NCBI GenBank assembly: GCA_001599295.1
Contig: BCGN01000004.1
Location: 1,737,676 to 1,801,675, forward strand
Source of the DNA: Sporopachydermia quercuum
Lineage: Eukaryota > Ascomycota > Sporopachydermiomycetes > Sporopachydermiales > Sporopachydermiaceae
Length of the DNA: 64,000 nucleotides
Direction: 5' to 3'
Shown: positions 44,276-55,043 of the stretch, piece after piece
Position numbering within the stretch: the first letter of the stretch is position 1
Layout of the letters: each line of letters starts with the position of its first letter
Program-made: the position numbers and the translations under genes
The notes under the pieces: generated by a model
Seen by the model: only the letters and a program-made list of their open reading frames with translations
Databases searched by the model: none
Told to the model about the DNA's origin: nothing

Positions 44276-46306
44276 ATGTCGGAAAGGGATCGTTCGACGG
44301 ATCTTGCAATCCATCCTGAATCGAAAACACAAAGGGCCAATGATGATCGAAACCGAAATAGCAGTCAGCATCGGATTAGAGATGACTCCGTTCCGAGAAT
44401 TTTGGAGGAAAGAGAATTAGAAACTTCGGATATTACTATCAATTTGGATTACCAAGAAATTAATGTACCGGAACAACATATTGAATTGGGGGGTCATTCC
44501 GAGCTCCATACAATGAATGGTTCACCAGGATATCCCGAGTATGATCCTGCGGTTACACGAGTAATTGTAATTCCATCCCAGTTATCCGAAACTGCTACTT
44601 CGGAAAAAGGATTCCTATTTGGGTCGATGCAAAACTCGAATTTATCTTCTAGTTCCCGAAATTTAGGCCAATCCTTCTCCGTATCCTCGGCTGCTTCGAA
44701 CTCTTCTACAGCCTCGAGACCATCCTCTAGGCCATCTGCAGTCAATCGGTTGTCGTCTAGTTTGTCAATGTTAAATCTACGACGCAAAACTTCTAGTTCG
44801 GCATTAAAGCTGAACCCGGCTTCTGGAACTTCGGAAACTTCTATTTCTGGTTCCGGAAATAGTAATGCACAATCTAATGTTCGTCCAAGCTTAGTGGAAC
44901 GACATTCATCTTCAGCATCTGGCTCGGGTTCTGGTTCTGGTTCTTCCTTATTTTTCCGGAAAAGTTACCGGTTTCGTTCCCAACAAGCAAAAGCTTCTTA
45001 TATATCTGACTCCAGTGTCTCCCAACCGGCTTCATCCGCGAAATCAATTCCTAAAAGACGCTCATTATCATTTTCTCCGTCGTTCTCATCTTTATCAACT
45101 ATCTCTTCCGGTTCTTCTTCCAATAACTATAATAATAGTCTAAAACGAAAACCCATCTTTAGAAGATACCAAAAATCATCTACAAATCTCGGAGAAGGTG
45201 TTGGTGGTACTGTTATTACAGTTACCCGAAAATCAGACCGGAAAATATTCGCCATGAAACATTTCCGGAAAAAAGACTTATTCGAATCAGAAAGAGAATA
45301 CTCTAAAAAGGTAACAGCCGAATATACAATCGGAAGTACTTTATTTCATCCGAATATTATAAAAACCATAGAAATTGCTCATGAAGGTGATTCGGTATAC
45401 CAGATAATGGAGTATGCCGAGTATGATCTTTTTCAATTAGTTATGAGCCGGTTAATGTCGGTGTCGGAAATATACTGCTGTTTTAAGCAGATTTTATCCG
45501 GTTTGCAATATTTGCATCATATGGGGGTAGCTCATAGGGATCTGAAATTGGACAACTGTGTTGTCACCGCAGGAGGCATTGTGAAAATTATAGATTTTGG
45601 AGCAGCTGTTGTATTTAGCTATCCATTTTCATCGGCGATAATCCCTGCTGTTGGAATTGCGGGGTCAGATCCGTATTTAGCTCCTGAGGTTTGTTCGGAA
45701 ATCAAATATGATCCGAGACCTGCCGATATATGGTCCGCAGCAATAGTGTTCTTTTGTATGCTTCGACGGAAATTCCCCTGGAAGAAGCCGATTTTATCCG
45801 ATCCTTCATTTAACAAATTTATACAGCGACCTGGAGAAAGTTTCCGAGAAGCGATTTCTCGGTCTAGAAGGTCGGAGATAATCGGACCGAAAGCTGGTGA
45901 GAAGAAACTGAACCCACCCCCATGGGATCCGATGCTTGCTACGAGGCCTGTGACTTCTAATAGAAGTCTTCAGAATTTACCCNTGCCCGGAAAAGAGGAT
46001 TTCGGAGAGAACCGACTTTTGAATTCTGTTCCCAAAGAAACCCGAGATCTTTTCCGAAGTATGGTAAAAATAGCACCATGTGATCGGATTAGTGTTGATG
46101 GATGTCTGAATTCGGAATTCATGCGCGGGGTAGAAATGTGTGAATGGTCCGAAAGTGCGGGAAAAGTTTTGTCTTCGAATTCCCATTTGCATACGCAATT
46201 GGACAGCTCAAAAGCCCATATCGCTAGTTATTTTAAGGATCGGGATGAGAAACGGAAAGAACGGGAAAAGGAGAAAATGCGGGATGCACGGAATCAAGGA
46301 AAATAA
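44276..46306 (+). CDS. Serine/threonine kinase of the Hal5/Hrk1/Npr1 family
   Basis: 676 aa, single exon. The first 300 residues are Ser-rich, disordered and basic, with poly-Ser and a SGSGSGSGS run. The kinase domain runs from about 300 to 640: glycine loop GEGVGGTV, lysine in FAMKHF, HRDLKLDN, DFGAAVVF, GSDPYLAPEV and ADIWSAAIVFFCMLRRKFPW. The SDPYLAPEV segment, the insert in the C-lobe and the long N-terminus are features of the fungal Npr1/Hal5 group, which controls ion and amino-acid transporters at the plasma membrane; Hrk1/Rtk1 is the closest by feel. The tail is a charged helix. CpG is very frequent here. One ambiguous base at about 45983. Confidence 0.87.
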   Translation: MSERDRSTDLAIHPESKTQRANDDRNRNSSQHRIRDDSVPRILEERELETSDITINLDYQEINVPEQHIELGGHSELHTMNGSPGYPEYDPAVTRVIVIPSQLSETATSEKGFLFGSMQNSNLSSSSRNLGQSFSVSSAASNSSTASRPSSRPSAVNRLSSSLSMLNLRRKTSSSALKLNPASGTSETSISGSGNSNAQSNVRPSLVERHSSSASGSGSGSGSSLFFRKSYRFRSQQAKASYISDSSVSQPASSAKSIPKRRSLSFSPSFSSLSTISSGSSSNNYNNSLKRKPIFRRYQKSSTNLGEGVGGTVITVTRKSDRKIFAMKHFRKKDLFESEREYSKKVTAEYTIGSTLFHPNIIKTIEIAHEGDSVYQIMEYAEYDLFQLVMSRLMSVSEIYCCFKQILSGLQYLHHMGVAHRDLKLDNCVVTAGGIVKIIDFGAAVVFSYPFSSAIIPAVGIAGSDPYLAPEVCSEIKYDPRPADIWSAAIVFFCMLRRKFPWKKPILSDPSFNKFIQRPGESFREAISRSRRSEIIGPKAGEKKLNPPPWDPMLATRPVTSNRSLQNLPXPGKEDFGENRLLNSVPKETRDLFRSMVKIAPCDRISVDGCLNSEFMRGVEMCEWSESAGKVLSSNSHLHTQLDSSKAHIASYFKDRDEKRKEREKEKMRDARNQGK

Positions 46307-46712
46307 AAAGTGGGGTAACTGCTCGAAACTACGAAAACAATGTAGGATATGTTCCGGAATCTGCTAATCATGAAAGCTTTTAATACATAGGAGATTGATA
46401 ATAACAGAAGCGATAGACTCACTATTTCTTTATTTTCAGTTTAAACCGGAAACAATAAGTATTGGCTATACAATGAATCAGTAAAATAAAAACTATGCAT
46501 CATAAATTACAACAACATCGGAAATAACATCGCTTGTACTTATTACCTATTGATTCCGTCTTTGATCTACAGATTAAACCTTTCTGTACCCAGTGGTCTT
46601 GGGTCGTATATACAGTATAGATTTATAACTTAGTCATTTTCTATGTTTTTATTTACAAGTATCAATTATCTTTCCGAAATCAATATCAAAACTTTCCGTT
46701 ATTTTTTCCAGT
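46307..46712. other. Spacer between convergent kinase and MSD1
   Basis: About 400 bp containing two 3' ends. No gene, RNA or repeat recognised. Confidence 0.5.
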
Positions 46713-49026
46713 TTAACAAACCTTAATGAAATATTCTCCTAAGTAGGCTTCTGTAACCTTACTAGGACTGCCCATCATAACATCTGATCCAGTGACTGTC
46801 TTTGGGAAAGCAATTACATCCCGAATACTATCCGTTCCATACATCATAGCTACTAAACGATCAAAGCCTAATGCAATTCCTGCATGGGGGGGACATCCTG
46901 TTCCGAAAGCACGGAGTAAATGGCCAAATAGGTCACTAGTTTCAATTACTTCCGAACCAGGTTTATGCACTCGAAGAATCTCGGAAAGAATATACCGCTG
47001 TAAGGTCTCGTCGTGAATTCTGGTCGATCCGCCTCCGACTTCAACTCCATTAATAACTAAATCATAATGTTGGCCTCGGATGCTTAACGGCTTATTAGAT
47101 TTTAACATGTGATAATCATCTGTATTCAGCATAGTAAACGGATGATGGGTTGAAACAAACGCCGAGGTATTATATTTCGGGTATAATGCCCATTTTGAGC
47201 CCCCGTTTTGGTCCCTATTCTCATTCTGTGCTGTCTGGGGAGCTTCTTCTTCTTGTGGGGTAAAAAGTGGGAAGTCGACAACCCAATTTGCTAAGAAATC
47301 CGTCTCAGAAATTCTCCTACCATCAGCAAAGTTTCGATTATACTGAGATTTCGGGAAAAGGTCAGCATTCTCGGAAATCATTTGCCGAAGTCTTCCCATT
47401 GGGGTTGGATTCTCATAGCTGGTTACTTGCCGCGACGACATGCAGACGATATCACCCGGTTGGACCGGGAACTTTCGGTAAATTGCTTCCAATTGTGAGG
47501 AATCGGTTGGGATCTCCGCCAAATCTCGGAAAAACTCTAACCAATTATTAGTGTCTTCTTTTTCCCCAATGGCAATAATTTTGGGAATTCGGAACGGATA
47601 TTTGGCTTTGTTACCTAAATAAGCGAGAATTTTCTTTCGTTCTTTACCGGAATTAAACGCTTGTGGAATAATTAGTAAATCCGTAACAGGAAACTCTTCA
47701 TTGCCGGTTGATTTTATCCCAGTTGTCTCAGTTAAGTTTACTATTTCCAACCCCAATCTCAAATCGGGTTTATCTATTCCATATCGGGAAAGAACATGGG
47801 CATAAGTAAGTTCAGTTAGTCTCCCTGTTTCTTCCGACGTCTCTATAACTTCTCCGGTATCGGGATTTATAGTATATAAGCGTTTGCTAACACCATTAGG
47901 AAAAATCGCCGACATCACGTCCTCTATCACGTTCCGAACATCGGAGCCAGAAGCAAAAGCCATTTCCAAATCCACTTGGGTAAATTCGGGTTGTCTGTCG
48001 GCTCGGAGATCTTCATCTCGGAAGCATCGAGCTAGTTGATAGTACCGGTGAACTCCAGAAGCCATTAACATCTGTTTATACTGTTGGGGACTTTGTGGTA
48101 GAGCATAGAATAAACTTTTCCTCCGACAAGGAACTAAAAACTCTCGAGCCCCTTCCGGGGTCGATTTAAACAAAAGCGGAGTTTCTACTTCCGTGAATCC
48201 GAACTTTTCTGATTCCAATACGGACCGGACGATTGAGGCAATCTTTGCACGGAGCCTTAACGCTTTTTGATAGTAAGCGTCCCGAAGTTGCAAATATCGG
48301 AATTGTTGCGGGAAATCTTTAGGTTTGTGTTGGAAAGAGCTCAATTGGGCACCTTGTGGCCCAGCAAAGTTTAAGATTTGAATATCGAAAACGTTTATTT
48401 CAGCCCGAGGTTTACTTAGTTCTGTATTTCCTCCGGAATTTTTTACCGAAGGATTCCTTTGGTCATTGCTGAAAAGGGAAACTGTTCCAGTGACGCAAAC
48501 AGCTGATTCAATCGACAAGTTCCGAACTGATTGCTTCTCNGATGTATCCGTCAATTGGATCCGATCTCCGTTAGTATCTCTAAGCTGACTAAAGGCTAAG
48601 CTCTTTGACATCTTCCGAGGGTTCACTGTGATCCATCCGTGGAGGATAACTTTCGCCCGAGATTTCTCGAGTTCGGAAGCATTTTCGACTATTTCAGCGA
48701 TTGTATGCGTTGCTTGCGGAAAGGAAACTGTTGAATGGAAGTATCATGTTAATATGCAGATGAAATGCCGAAGTAGCCATGAAAGGAGAAAATGCAGAAC
48801 AGAGATTGGAAAGAAAACACTTACATTTTGCGATAACTTCATCTAAAGGCGGAAGTTCAATTTTTTCCACTTCCGAAGGAGAAGTTCCATTATTTCTTCG
48901 GAATATCCGAACATTGCCTGGGGCTTGTATAAGTCTACTAGTGATCACCCCGCTGAAAACAATTCCCGGTCGGATGAGACGTCGAGTTGACATTCTACCC
49001 GTTCGGGTTGGACATAATTTTAACAT
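46713..49026 (-). CDS. MSD1: Mitochondrial aspartyl-tRNA synthetase
   Basis: Exons 48825-49026 and 46713-48727 (97-nt intron, GTAAGT donor) give 738 aa, longer than S. cerevisiae Msd1. It charges mitochondrial tRNA-Asp. The N-terminus MLKLCPTRTGRMSTRRLIRP is a presequence. The OB-fold anticodon-binding part starts near VILHGWITVNPRKMSKSLAF. Class II catalytic motifs follow: FRDEDLRADRQPEFTQVDLE (motif 2) and GIALGFDRLVAMM (motif 3), then SIRDVIAFPKT as in bacterial-type AspRS. The splice joins EVIAK to FSFPQATHTIAEIV in phase 1. One ambiguous base at 48540. The gene sits in the CpG-rich block. Confidence 0.93.
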
Positions 49027-49964
49027 CACAAACNATTGATGCCGATCGAATGAATATCTCGGAGATTTCTGAAGTTATCGGATGAAAACAGCATTTTGGA
49101 ACCACAAAGACATTTTAATCCGTCTATCACAGATGTACAATCACAATTTGTCCAATTTTATCAGTGAACCTGAAGACATTTTATTGATTAGATGAACATA
49201 ACAGCATAGTTCGAGATGAGACTTGAAGTGACTGTAAGGAGGTGGAACTGCGTCATACAAAGAGTATTTTGAATAAAAGCAATGAAGGAGAACTACTTTA
49301 TTTGCATATTGAAGAAAATTTAATTCTGACATGTTTTGTTTCAATAAACAGTCTTGGAATAATGGAATTCCCGTTAATTCTCTCGGTTTGAGTATAAGTG
49401 AATAGGGTTATTATTTCCGTTATGTGAAAATATCGGATATTATGTGAAACTCCCATCATACGGCAACACAACGGAAGGAAAAGAGCAATAAAAATAAGAA
49501 ACTTCAGAGCAAATAGAAGAATTTTTAGTTTATATTATTAAATATAGTATTTCCCTTTTCATTATGAGCTTTCTTACAAATACATCGTGATAAGAAAGAT
49601 ATTAGTTATTGCTATAAAGATTAGGAGGAATTACAGTAAAACATAATTACATAAGCATCACGTGATACTATTATCTCCGTAAATATTGGAGTTACTATTT
49701 TCGCCTGGATTACTTAAACATCCGAGCTTTTCGGACTTTATCGGATCTCTTCAGAGAGTTATAATTGTCAATTCAACCGTTTAATTCACTTTCAATATAT
49801 TCTCCTATTCATTTTGTAGTTACTGAAAGTATTCATGTCTGCATGCCGTTTTCGATATTTACGAGCCCCCAAACACTATCAACTAGCTTCTCGCACTATA
49901 GATCAATCTCCGTAATTTTCTTTCTCTGCCCACTTTGACTCCGCCAATACCTATGTTCTCCATT
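49027..49964. other. Spacer between NPL4 and MSD1
   Basis: About 940 bp holding the MSD1 promoter and the NPL4 3' end. CGGA and TCCG words are frequent here too. TCACGTGA at 49658-49665. A 67-codon frame at 49141-49344 is not convincing. Confidence 0.5.
49658..49665. promoter_or_regulatory. TCACGTGA E-box in NPL4-MSD1 spacer
   Basis: Perfect 8-bp palindrome like the ones at 19201 and 39695, but 632 bp upstream of MSD1 and close to the NPL4 3' end, so its target is less clear. Confidence 0.3.
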
Positions 49965-51832
49965 TTACAAACTCTCCTTCAGAACGACCATCAAAGTTTG
50001 CCAGCCAGGCGAATTTAACAACTGATAGGCCAATTCCAGTTTTTCTTCTCCATGGCGGGCAATTTGATATANAAATAACTCTTCTTTAGCACTTAAGATG
50101 TCCAAGGAGTGTAAAAATGTAAGAAAATGAAAATCACGTATGCCTTTGAACACATCAAGTTCGTTTCCGCTGTTTGATTCCGANTTCCGGGTGATTCCTA
50201 ATCGCTGTGCCACATGTTTCAACTCGGCCGAAACTCCTATGTATTGTCTATTCTCAATAGGGAACTTTGCTAAACCTTCAACAGGTGCAAAGAATGGCTC
50301 AGCTTTATCGGGGAATCCATGGGTTAATGTTACCAATAAATAATCTACTGGTAATGCAGGTCTAGCATTCTTTTTAACAGCAATTCCATACTCATTGATT
50401 GTCATATAGAACATATCTGGAACATAAACCTCACCCTTTGATTCCGCTATAATAGCCATCGAAGGATTAGTGGATGGCATAATCAGTTTCGCTTTAACTA
50501 ACGATTCAGCAGAGGCTGAAACCTGATAAGAGGAGATATCAATTTCACCTTTAGGATTACCCGAGATAACACATGTCACAAATTTTGAGGAAAATTTGCC
50601 ATTCGAAGACCATTTAGTAATATTCGGATGTCTTAATTGCATATTAGCCGCCATTACAACTTCTAAGGAAGATAAGAAATATGAATCTTTATGCCTTTTG
50701 CAAATAACTGATCCGTCTCCGAGTCCAGTATCCGTTAAATCGGTGAAAATCATTCCCACAACTGCTAAACCTAATTCTTGGGCAATCCTGATTACGTCAT
50801 GTTCTTGTTCCCAAGGGAGAGACAAAGTTAATCCATCAGATTCATCATGCTGTGGAGGCTCGTATATGGTCTGCACTACGGCTTTTATTCCTAATGGGAC
50901 AGCCGAATATTGTTCGTAGCTCCCAAACAGGTAACCGATCCGCTGACAGCCGCTGGTACGCCACGTTTCAATGAAATCGTTAACTATATCCGACGAAGAG
51001 AATTCCACGTGATCCACAAGTCGGAAGTCCTGTTGTTGTAAGGTAATTGCGCTCGGTTGACATTTAGAGCAGATTCCTGCCGGCCAAGGGGCATGGCCTG
51101 AAGGGCAATGCTGCGCCACAGAGTAATCGGGTTGATTTAGTGGCGCAATGTAACTTGTGGCTGAGGCAGCTTTATTTGTGGATTCATTCACTTGTTTGAC
51201 ATAAGCATGAAAAGACATGTGTTTGATTTTATGTTCATCCCGATACGATTTATCCCATGGTGGCAACGGTGAGCAATACTCGCACATGCCTTTCTCTCCA
51301 TGACGGCACATCCTACTCCGAGATCGGGGGATTAATCCTGTTTGTGCATCCAATTCGTTATCGACGGGTAATTGCTTCACTTGAGCCGGGCCAGTGGTGC
51401 TCGGTGCGGAAGCTGAAGCAGGAAGTGATATCGGAATAGGGATAAAGTTTCCGTTACTTCCCGTTAGAGACTCGGATTTAATCTCAGCTTCAGTGTCGGA
51501 ATCCTCTAAACTTTCATGTGAAAAGAACAGCAGATCACCATGTTTCAACCCGAGTGATGAACCAGTATGGCCGAAGAATTTAGTTGCTGTTTCGGTTGCT
51601 CCGTTCGGAGTTGTGGACACCCGAAGGTCTTCTACCGAGTTTATTCCAGCCTGTTCGGCAAGATTCTGTAGCGNTAGTTTGAAATCGGCTTTGTCATCGA
51701 CGTTAACCCGGAACATGCCGTCTTTTGATCTAAATCTTAAAATCTGAATAGCAGGAGTTACAAAGTTAGTATTGGTAGCAAAAGATGATTCCGAAAGCTT
51801 CTGAGACTTGAGGTTCACAGTATNCTTACCAT
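49965..51832 (-). CDS. NPL4: Npl4, cofactor of Cdc48 in ubiquitin-dependent extraction
   Basis: Exon 1 is only the start codon (51830-51832); after an 86-nt intron, exon 2 is 49965-51743, giving 593 aa. With Ufd1, Npl4 recruits ubiquitinated substrates to the Cdc48 ATPase. Splicing yields MILRFRSKDGMFRVNV, the expected start of the UBX-like domain. Two zinc-binding parts follow: CRHGEKGMCEYCSPLPPWDK and QHCPSGHAPWPAGICSKC. The large MPN-like domain includes QRIGYLFGSYEQY and the C-terminal helices FHFLTFLHSL and LNSPGWQTLMVV. The body has no in-frame ATG before the acceptor, and the intron has TACTAAC, so the ATG-only exon is well supported. The donor base at 51824 is ambiguous (GTAAGN). Confidence 0.92.
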
Positions 51833-52319
51833 TTTGAGATAATCAAATAATTTTAGTTATATATGAGCCTCAGATGCGACTCAAATAGCTACTGCTTTTG
51901 TTCTTTTAGTTGAATAAATAAAGCAATGCCAAACAATGTAGGTGAATTTGGTTGGCGGAGGGAGGCAAACAAGGTACAAGTGTCACAATGATATTTTTCT
52001 GAAACAAATAATAATCAACTAAGCCACACTTCTCTTATTAGTATTGGTTACAGAAAATAAGGAAGTAATAAGTTATCAGATCTGTCAATAGATAATAAGC
52101 CCTGGCGGAAGATCCGATAGTTGGAAAGCAATTGCCTTCCGAGAAAAGAAGCACAAAGACTTTAAGATTATTCTTCGGATGATGTAAGCAATTATTCAAA
52201 CGAGAAGAGATATGAGGTTAAATATCCAAAGGGAAATCAGACAGNTACTTAAAGGTATGGATTTGGGTAAACTAGGGGAATAGGAACAGGAAGAGCATTA
52301 TAATAGTCAACGAATCCTA
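51833..52319. other. NPL4 promoter region
   Basis: About 490 bp upstream of NPL4. It contains GGAGGCAAA at 51961-51969. One ambiguous base near 52245. No gene seen. Confidence 0.5.
51961..51969 (+). promoter_or_regulatory. PACE-like site (GGAGGCAAA) upstream of NPL4
   Basis: One mismatch from the proteasome-associated control element GGTGGCAAA bound by Rpn4 in S. cerevisiae, about 130 bp upstream of the NPL4 ATG. A 9-mer with one mismatch is weak evidence, and I do not know if this yeast uses the same site. Confidence 0.2.
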
Positions 52320-52589
52320 TTAGTCTGTATCTTTATACCCCAATAATAGTAATATGAATAAAAAAGAATGTCCAAATATTTCAGTTAAGTGCTGTTGAAA
52401 GAAGATCCTATTAGCTTTCCGGTATATTTCGTTCAGTCTCCAGTATACCATCTTTAAGGTATTACGGAAACTATCAGCCTCATCATGTATCAAATTTCGG
52501 ATATCATAAGCTATACTAATTTCCGGTTTACATTTTCCAAACACGTATTTTAAATCTTCTTTTTGATTCATCTTCCTCCGGCTTTCCAT
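52320..52589 (-). CDS. Possible small protein, unknown
   Basis: 89 aa from an ATG, in the divergent space upstream of SEC66. The first 65 residues are charged and helix-prone (NQKEDLKYVFGKCKPEISIA, YWRLNEIYRKANRIFF), and the last 20 include one hydrophobic run (FGHSFLFILLLLGY). Codon use includes the CGG and CCG typical of this block. I know no relative. It may be a chance frame or one exon of a longer gene. Confidence 0.35.
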   Translation of the reverse strand: MESRRKMNQKEDLKYVFGKCKPEISIAYDIRNLIHDEADSFRNTLKMVYWRLNEIYRKANRIFFQQHLTEIFGHSFLFILLLLGYKDTD

Positions 52590-52708
52590 TCAGCGGAACA
52601 TCCAAGATAACTCAGTGGATTTTAAGCAGTTCGCAAAGAAATCACACTAGATGTTTTTATAACTACTGATCGAACTTTAGTCGCTGATCTGTCTCTCAAG
52701 GCATCAAA

Positions 52709-53420
52709 ATGGACGCTGAAACTGAAGTCCCTGTTAAGAAGATCTCGGTATACTTACCATTGGTCTACGTCGCCATTCTCATCTCGGCGTTGATTATTTT
52801 CTCTTCCATTTACAGGAAACGAAAAATAAGTAAGTAATTATTTTATTTTTATTTTTTTGTAGCTACTGTGGCTTAGATGTCCTCATTTCCTTGAGTCTAA
52901 GGAGCTTTCACCAAGTCACATTTAGTTTAAACCTTTTACTAACATATATCCCTCTATAGGCAAATTATCCTCCTTAAGACCATGGTTCACAAGTGAGAAC
53001 AACGCTAGAAACATATTTTTGGAATTGAAAGCCACAGTTCCTGTGCCCCCACCAAAACTATTAAAAGCGGCTTTGATCCAAAGAGGTGCAGAAGCTTTGA
53101 GACGTTCTATGAAACTACGACAAGATCAACCCTCCATGCAACAGTTGTATCAACGCGGCTGTATCGGAGAAGATCTATGGAATAGATTTCAAACAGCACA
53201 AAAGATACAGGAGCTAGAATTAAGAGAAGTGGCTTTCGAAGCTGAAACTTTGGAAAAAGGATGGGGTGGTACTTTTTTCCCTGTAGCGCAGGAGGTTCTT
53301 CTGAATGAAGCTCTTAGAAGGAGAATTGATGAGCTTCCTAATCGAATGAAGACAATAAAGAGTATGTGGGGTGAAGGAGGGGAAACCGAGGAAAATGTGG
53401 AGAAGGAGGGTCGAGATTGA
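52709..53420 (+). CDS. SEC66: Sec66/Sec71, subunit of the Sec63 translocation complex
   Basis: Exons 52709-52829 and 52960-53420 (130-nt intron, GTAAGT donor, ACTAAC branch point) give 193 aa. Sec66 is a single-pass ER membrane protein that helps post-translational import with Sec62, Sec63 and Sec72. One membrane segment at about 15-36 (LPLVYVAILISALIIFSSIY) is followed by basic RKRK, orienting the rest to the cytosol. The family region SLRPWFTSENNARNIFLEL follows, then LLKAALIQRGAEALRRSMKL. The intron is just after the membrane segment and splices in phase 1. Length fits the yeast protein (206 aa). Confidence 0.92.
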
Positions 53421-55043
53421 TATTAGTAAAGCTGATTTATTTTGGTTTCTAGTGAGTTCGGAGTATACGTTTTAGAAGTATGAAAATGGGAAGAAATGAG
53501 GAACTATTGTAGATAGGACGGACAGTGAAGAGAGAGAGAAAGAAAATACATGTGATATCACGATATGGAGAGCTTATATAATCTGAAAAACATATCTAAT
53601 ATGCTATATTATATTATTGGATGAATGGTACATTAAGTGATGGCAATGTTTATGGAATTCAGAAGGTAAAAGATGGTGGTGATTTTACCCTAAATAGAAA
53701 AAGATATTTAGAGAGGAAACGAATAGACTATCAACAAGTACTTAGCTCCTGACATACCTATCTATAATAAAAACACTAACTCGACTTGGAATTGAAGATA
53801 ACTTAGTTGTTATTGTTGTTCTTAATATTACGACAATAGGAACAATTATTTAACTGTTATCGCTATCATTTCTCTAGCAGTAAAATAAAGAAAAAAAAGT
53901 GAATCCGAATGAAAAGTAATGTATGATATCAATTAACTAATTAACATAATATTCTTAAGTGCATTAATTGTTATTAATGTTATAAATTCAGTGAAGTTTA
54001 TTGTCAAATATATNTAGACTATACTTATGTCAGTAATAACAGCACGAAAACTGCCTTTTGTTTGGTACTTGTTTGTCGTCTACCAACATAACTACTGCTT
54101 TCTGTTTGTATTTTATGTGCAATTGTTACTTAGGTGCTGATTATGATGTCGTTGATATTGATGTTTAACAATTTGATTTACCAGTCTATTGTATGGACTA
54201 AAGGGAATTCTTTCACCGAAAGAATTCATTGATATTAATTGGCTGTCAGCAAGTTTCACCCATTTCACGTATCATATTAATAATTACTCTTTTNACAGCA
54301 TGCTGTAGATGTATTATCATATTGGAATAACCACTGATAAGCTGGTTGTCTATGAAAATAAAAATTCAATATCACATACTTATTGATATGAGAATCATCA
54401 ACAGAAAGTGAGATTTCTGTTCTGGCACAGACTCCGACATAATCGAGCTAAGATTTTTGTTTAATTCCAGAATATAAGGAATTATGAGCCATAAGCTTAT
54501 GGAATCNATGAATAGCAGCTGCTAAAATTAGTTCATGAGTCAACTAATAGAATGGTAAGTGAGATTTTGCAAAATGAACTAATTTATGCTGGCCTAATCT
54601 AATTATAACTTATGGTAACTATAATATGACAATAATGCAAAAGTTGATACCATTAAGTAGTATATATATGAAATATGAATAATAANAATTACTGAAAATG
54701 AAAAAATGGTAGATATAACTATAATTATGTTCAAACTGAACATTATTAGATCATATGTCTCGAATTCTCCTTTCGATGACGACGACAATTTCTTCCGCCT
54801 TTTTATTCCTTCTTGTCATTTCGGAAAATATTTCAAATTGCNCCACAATTATCTCACATATTGGAATAGAAACATGTATATGAAACTCAGTATTATAGCA
54901 TGTAAAGCCTTCCATTATAGTCAAAGAAACATATATATACAAGTTATGTATAACGGAAAAGGTATCAGAACGGAATGGCAAACGGAAGAAATAGGGAACT
55001 AGAAACTCTATAATGAAATCTAAGGTATTTTNTACCCTCATTT
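53421..55043. other. Spacer between convergent SEC66 and SMY2-like gene
   Basis: About 1.6 kb of very AT-rich sequence with six ambiguous bases (54014, 54294, 54507, 54686, 54842, 55032). Frames at 54603-54788, 54706-55002 and 54751-55047 overlap one another and look like chance. No RNA gene or element recognised. Confidence 0.45.

Noticed and set aside
46713-49026. Cytosolic rather than mitochondrial AspRS
   Set aside because: The bacterial-type motifs (GTGCPPHAGIALGFDRLVAMM region, SIRDVIAFPKT) and a presequence-like start favour the mitochondrial enzyme.
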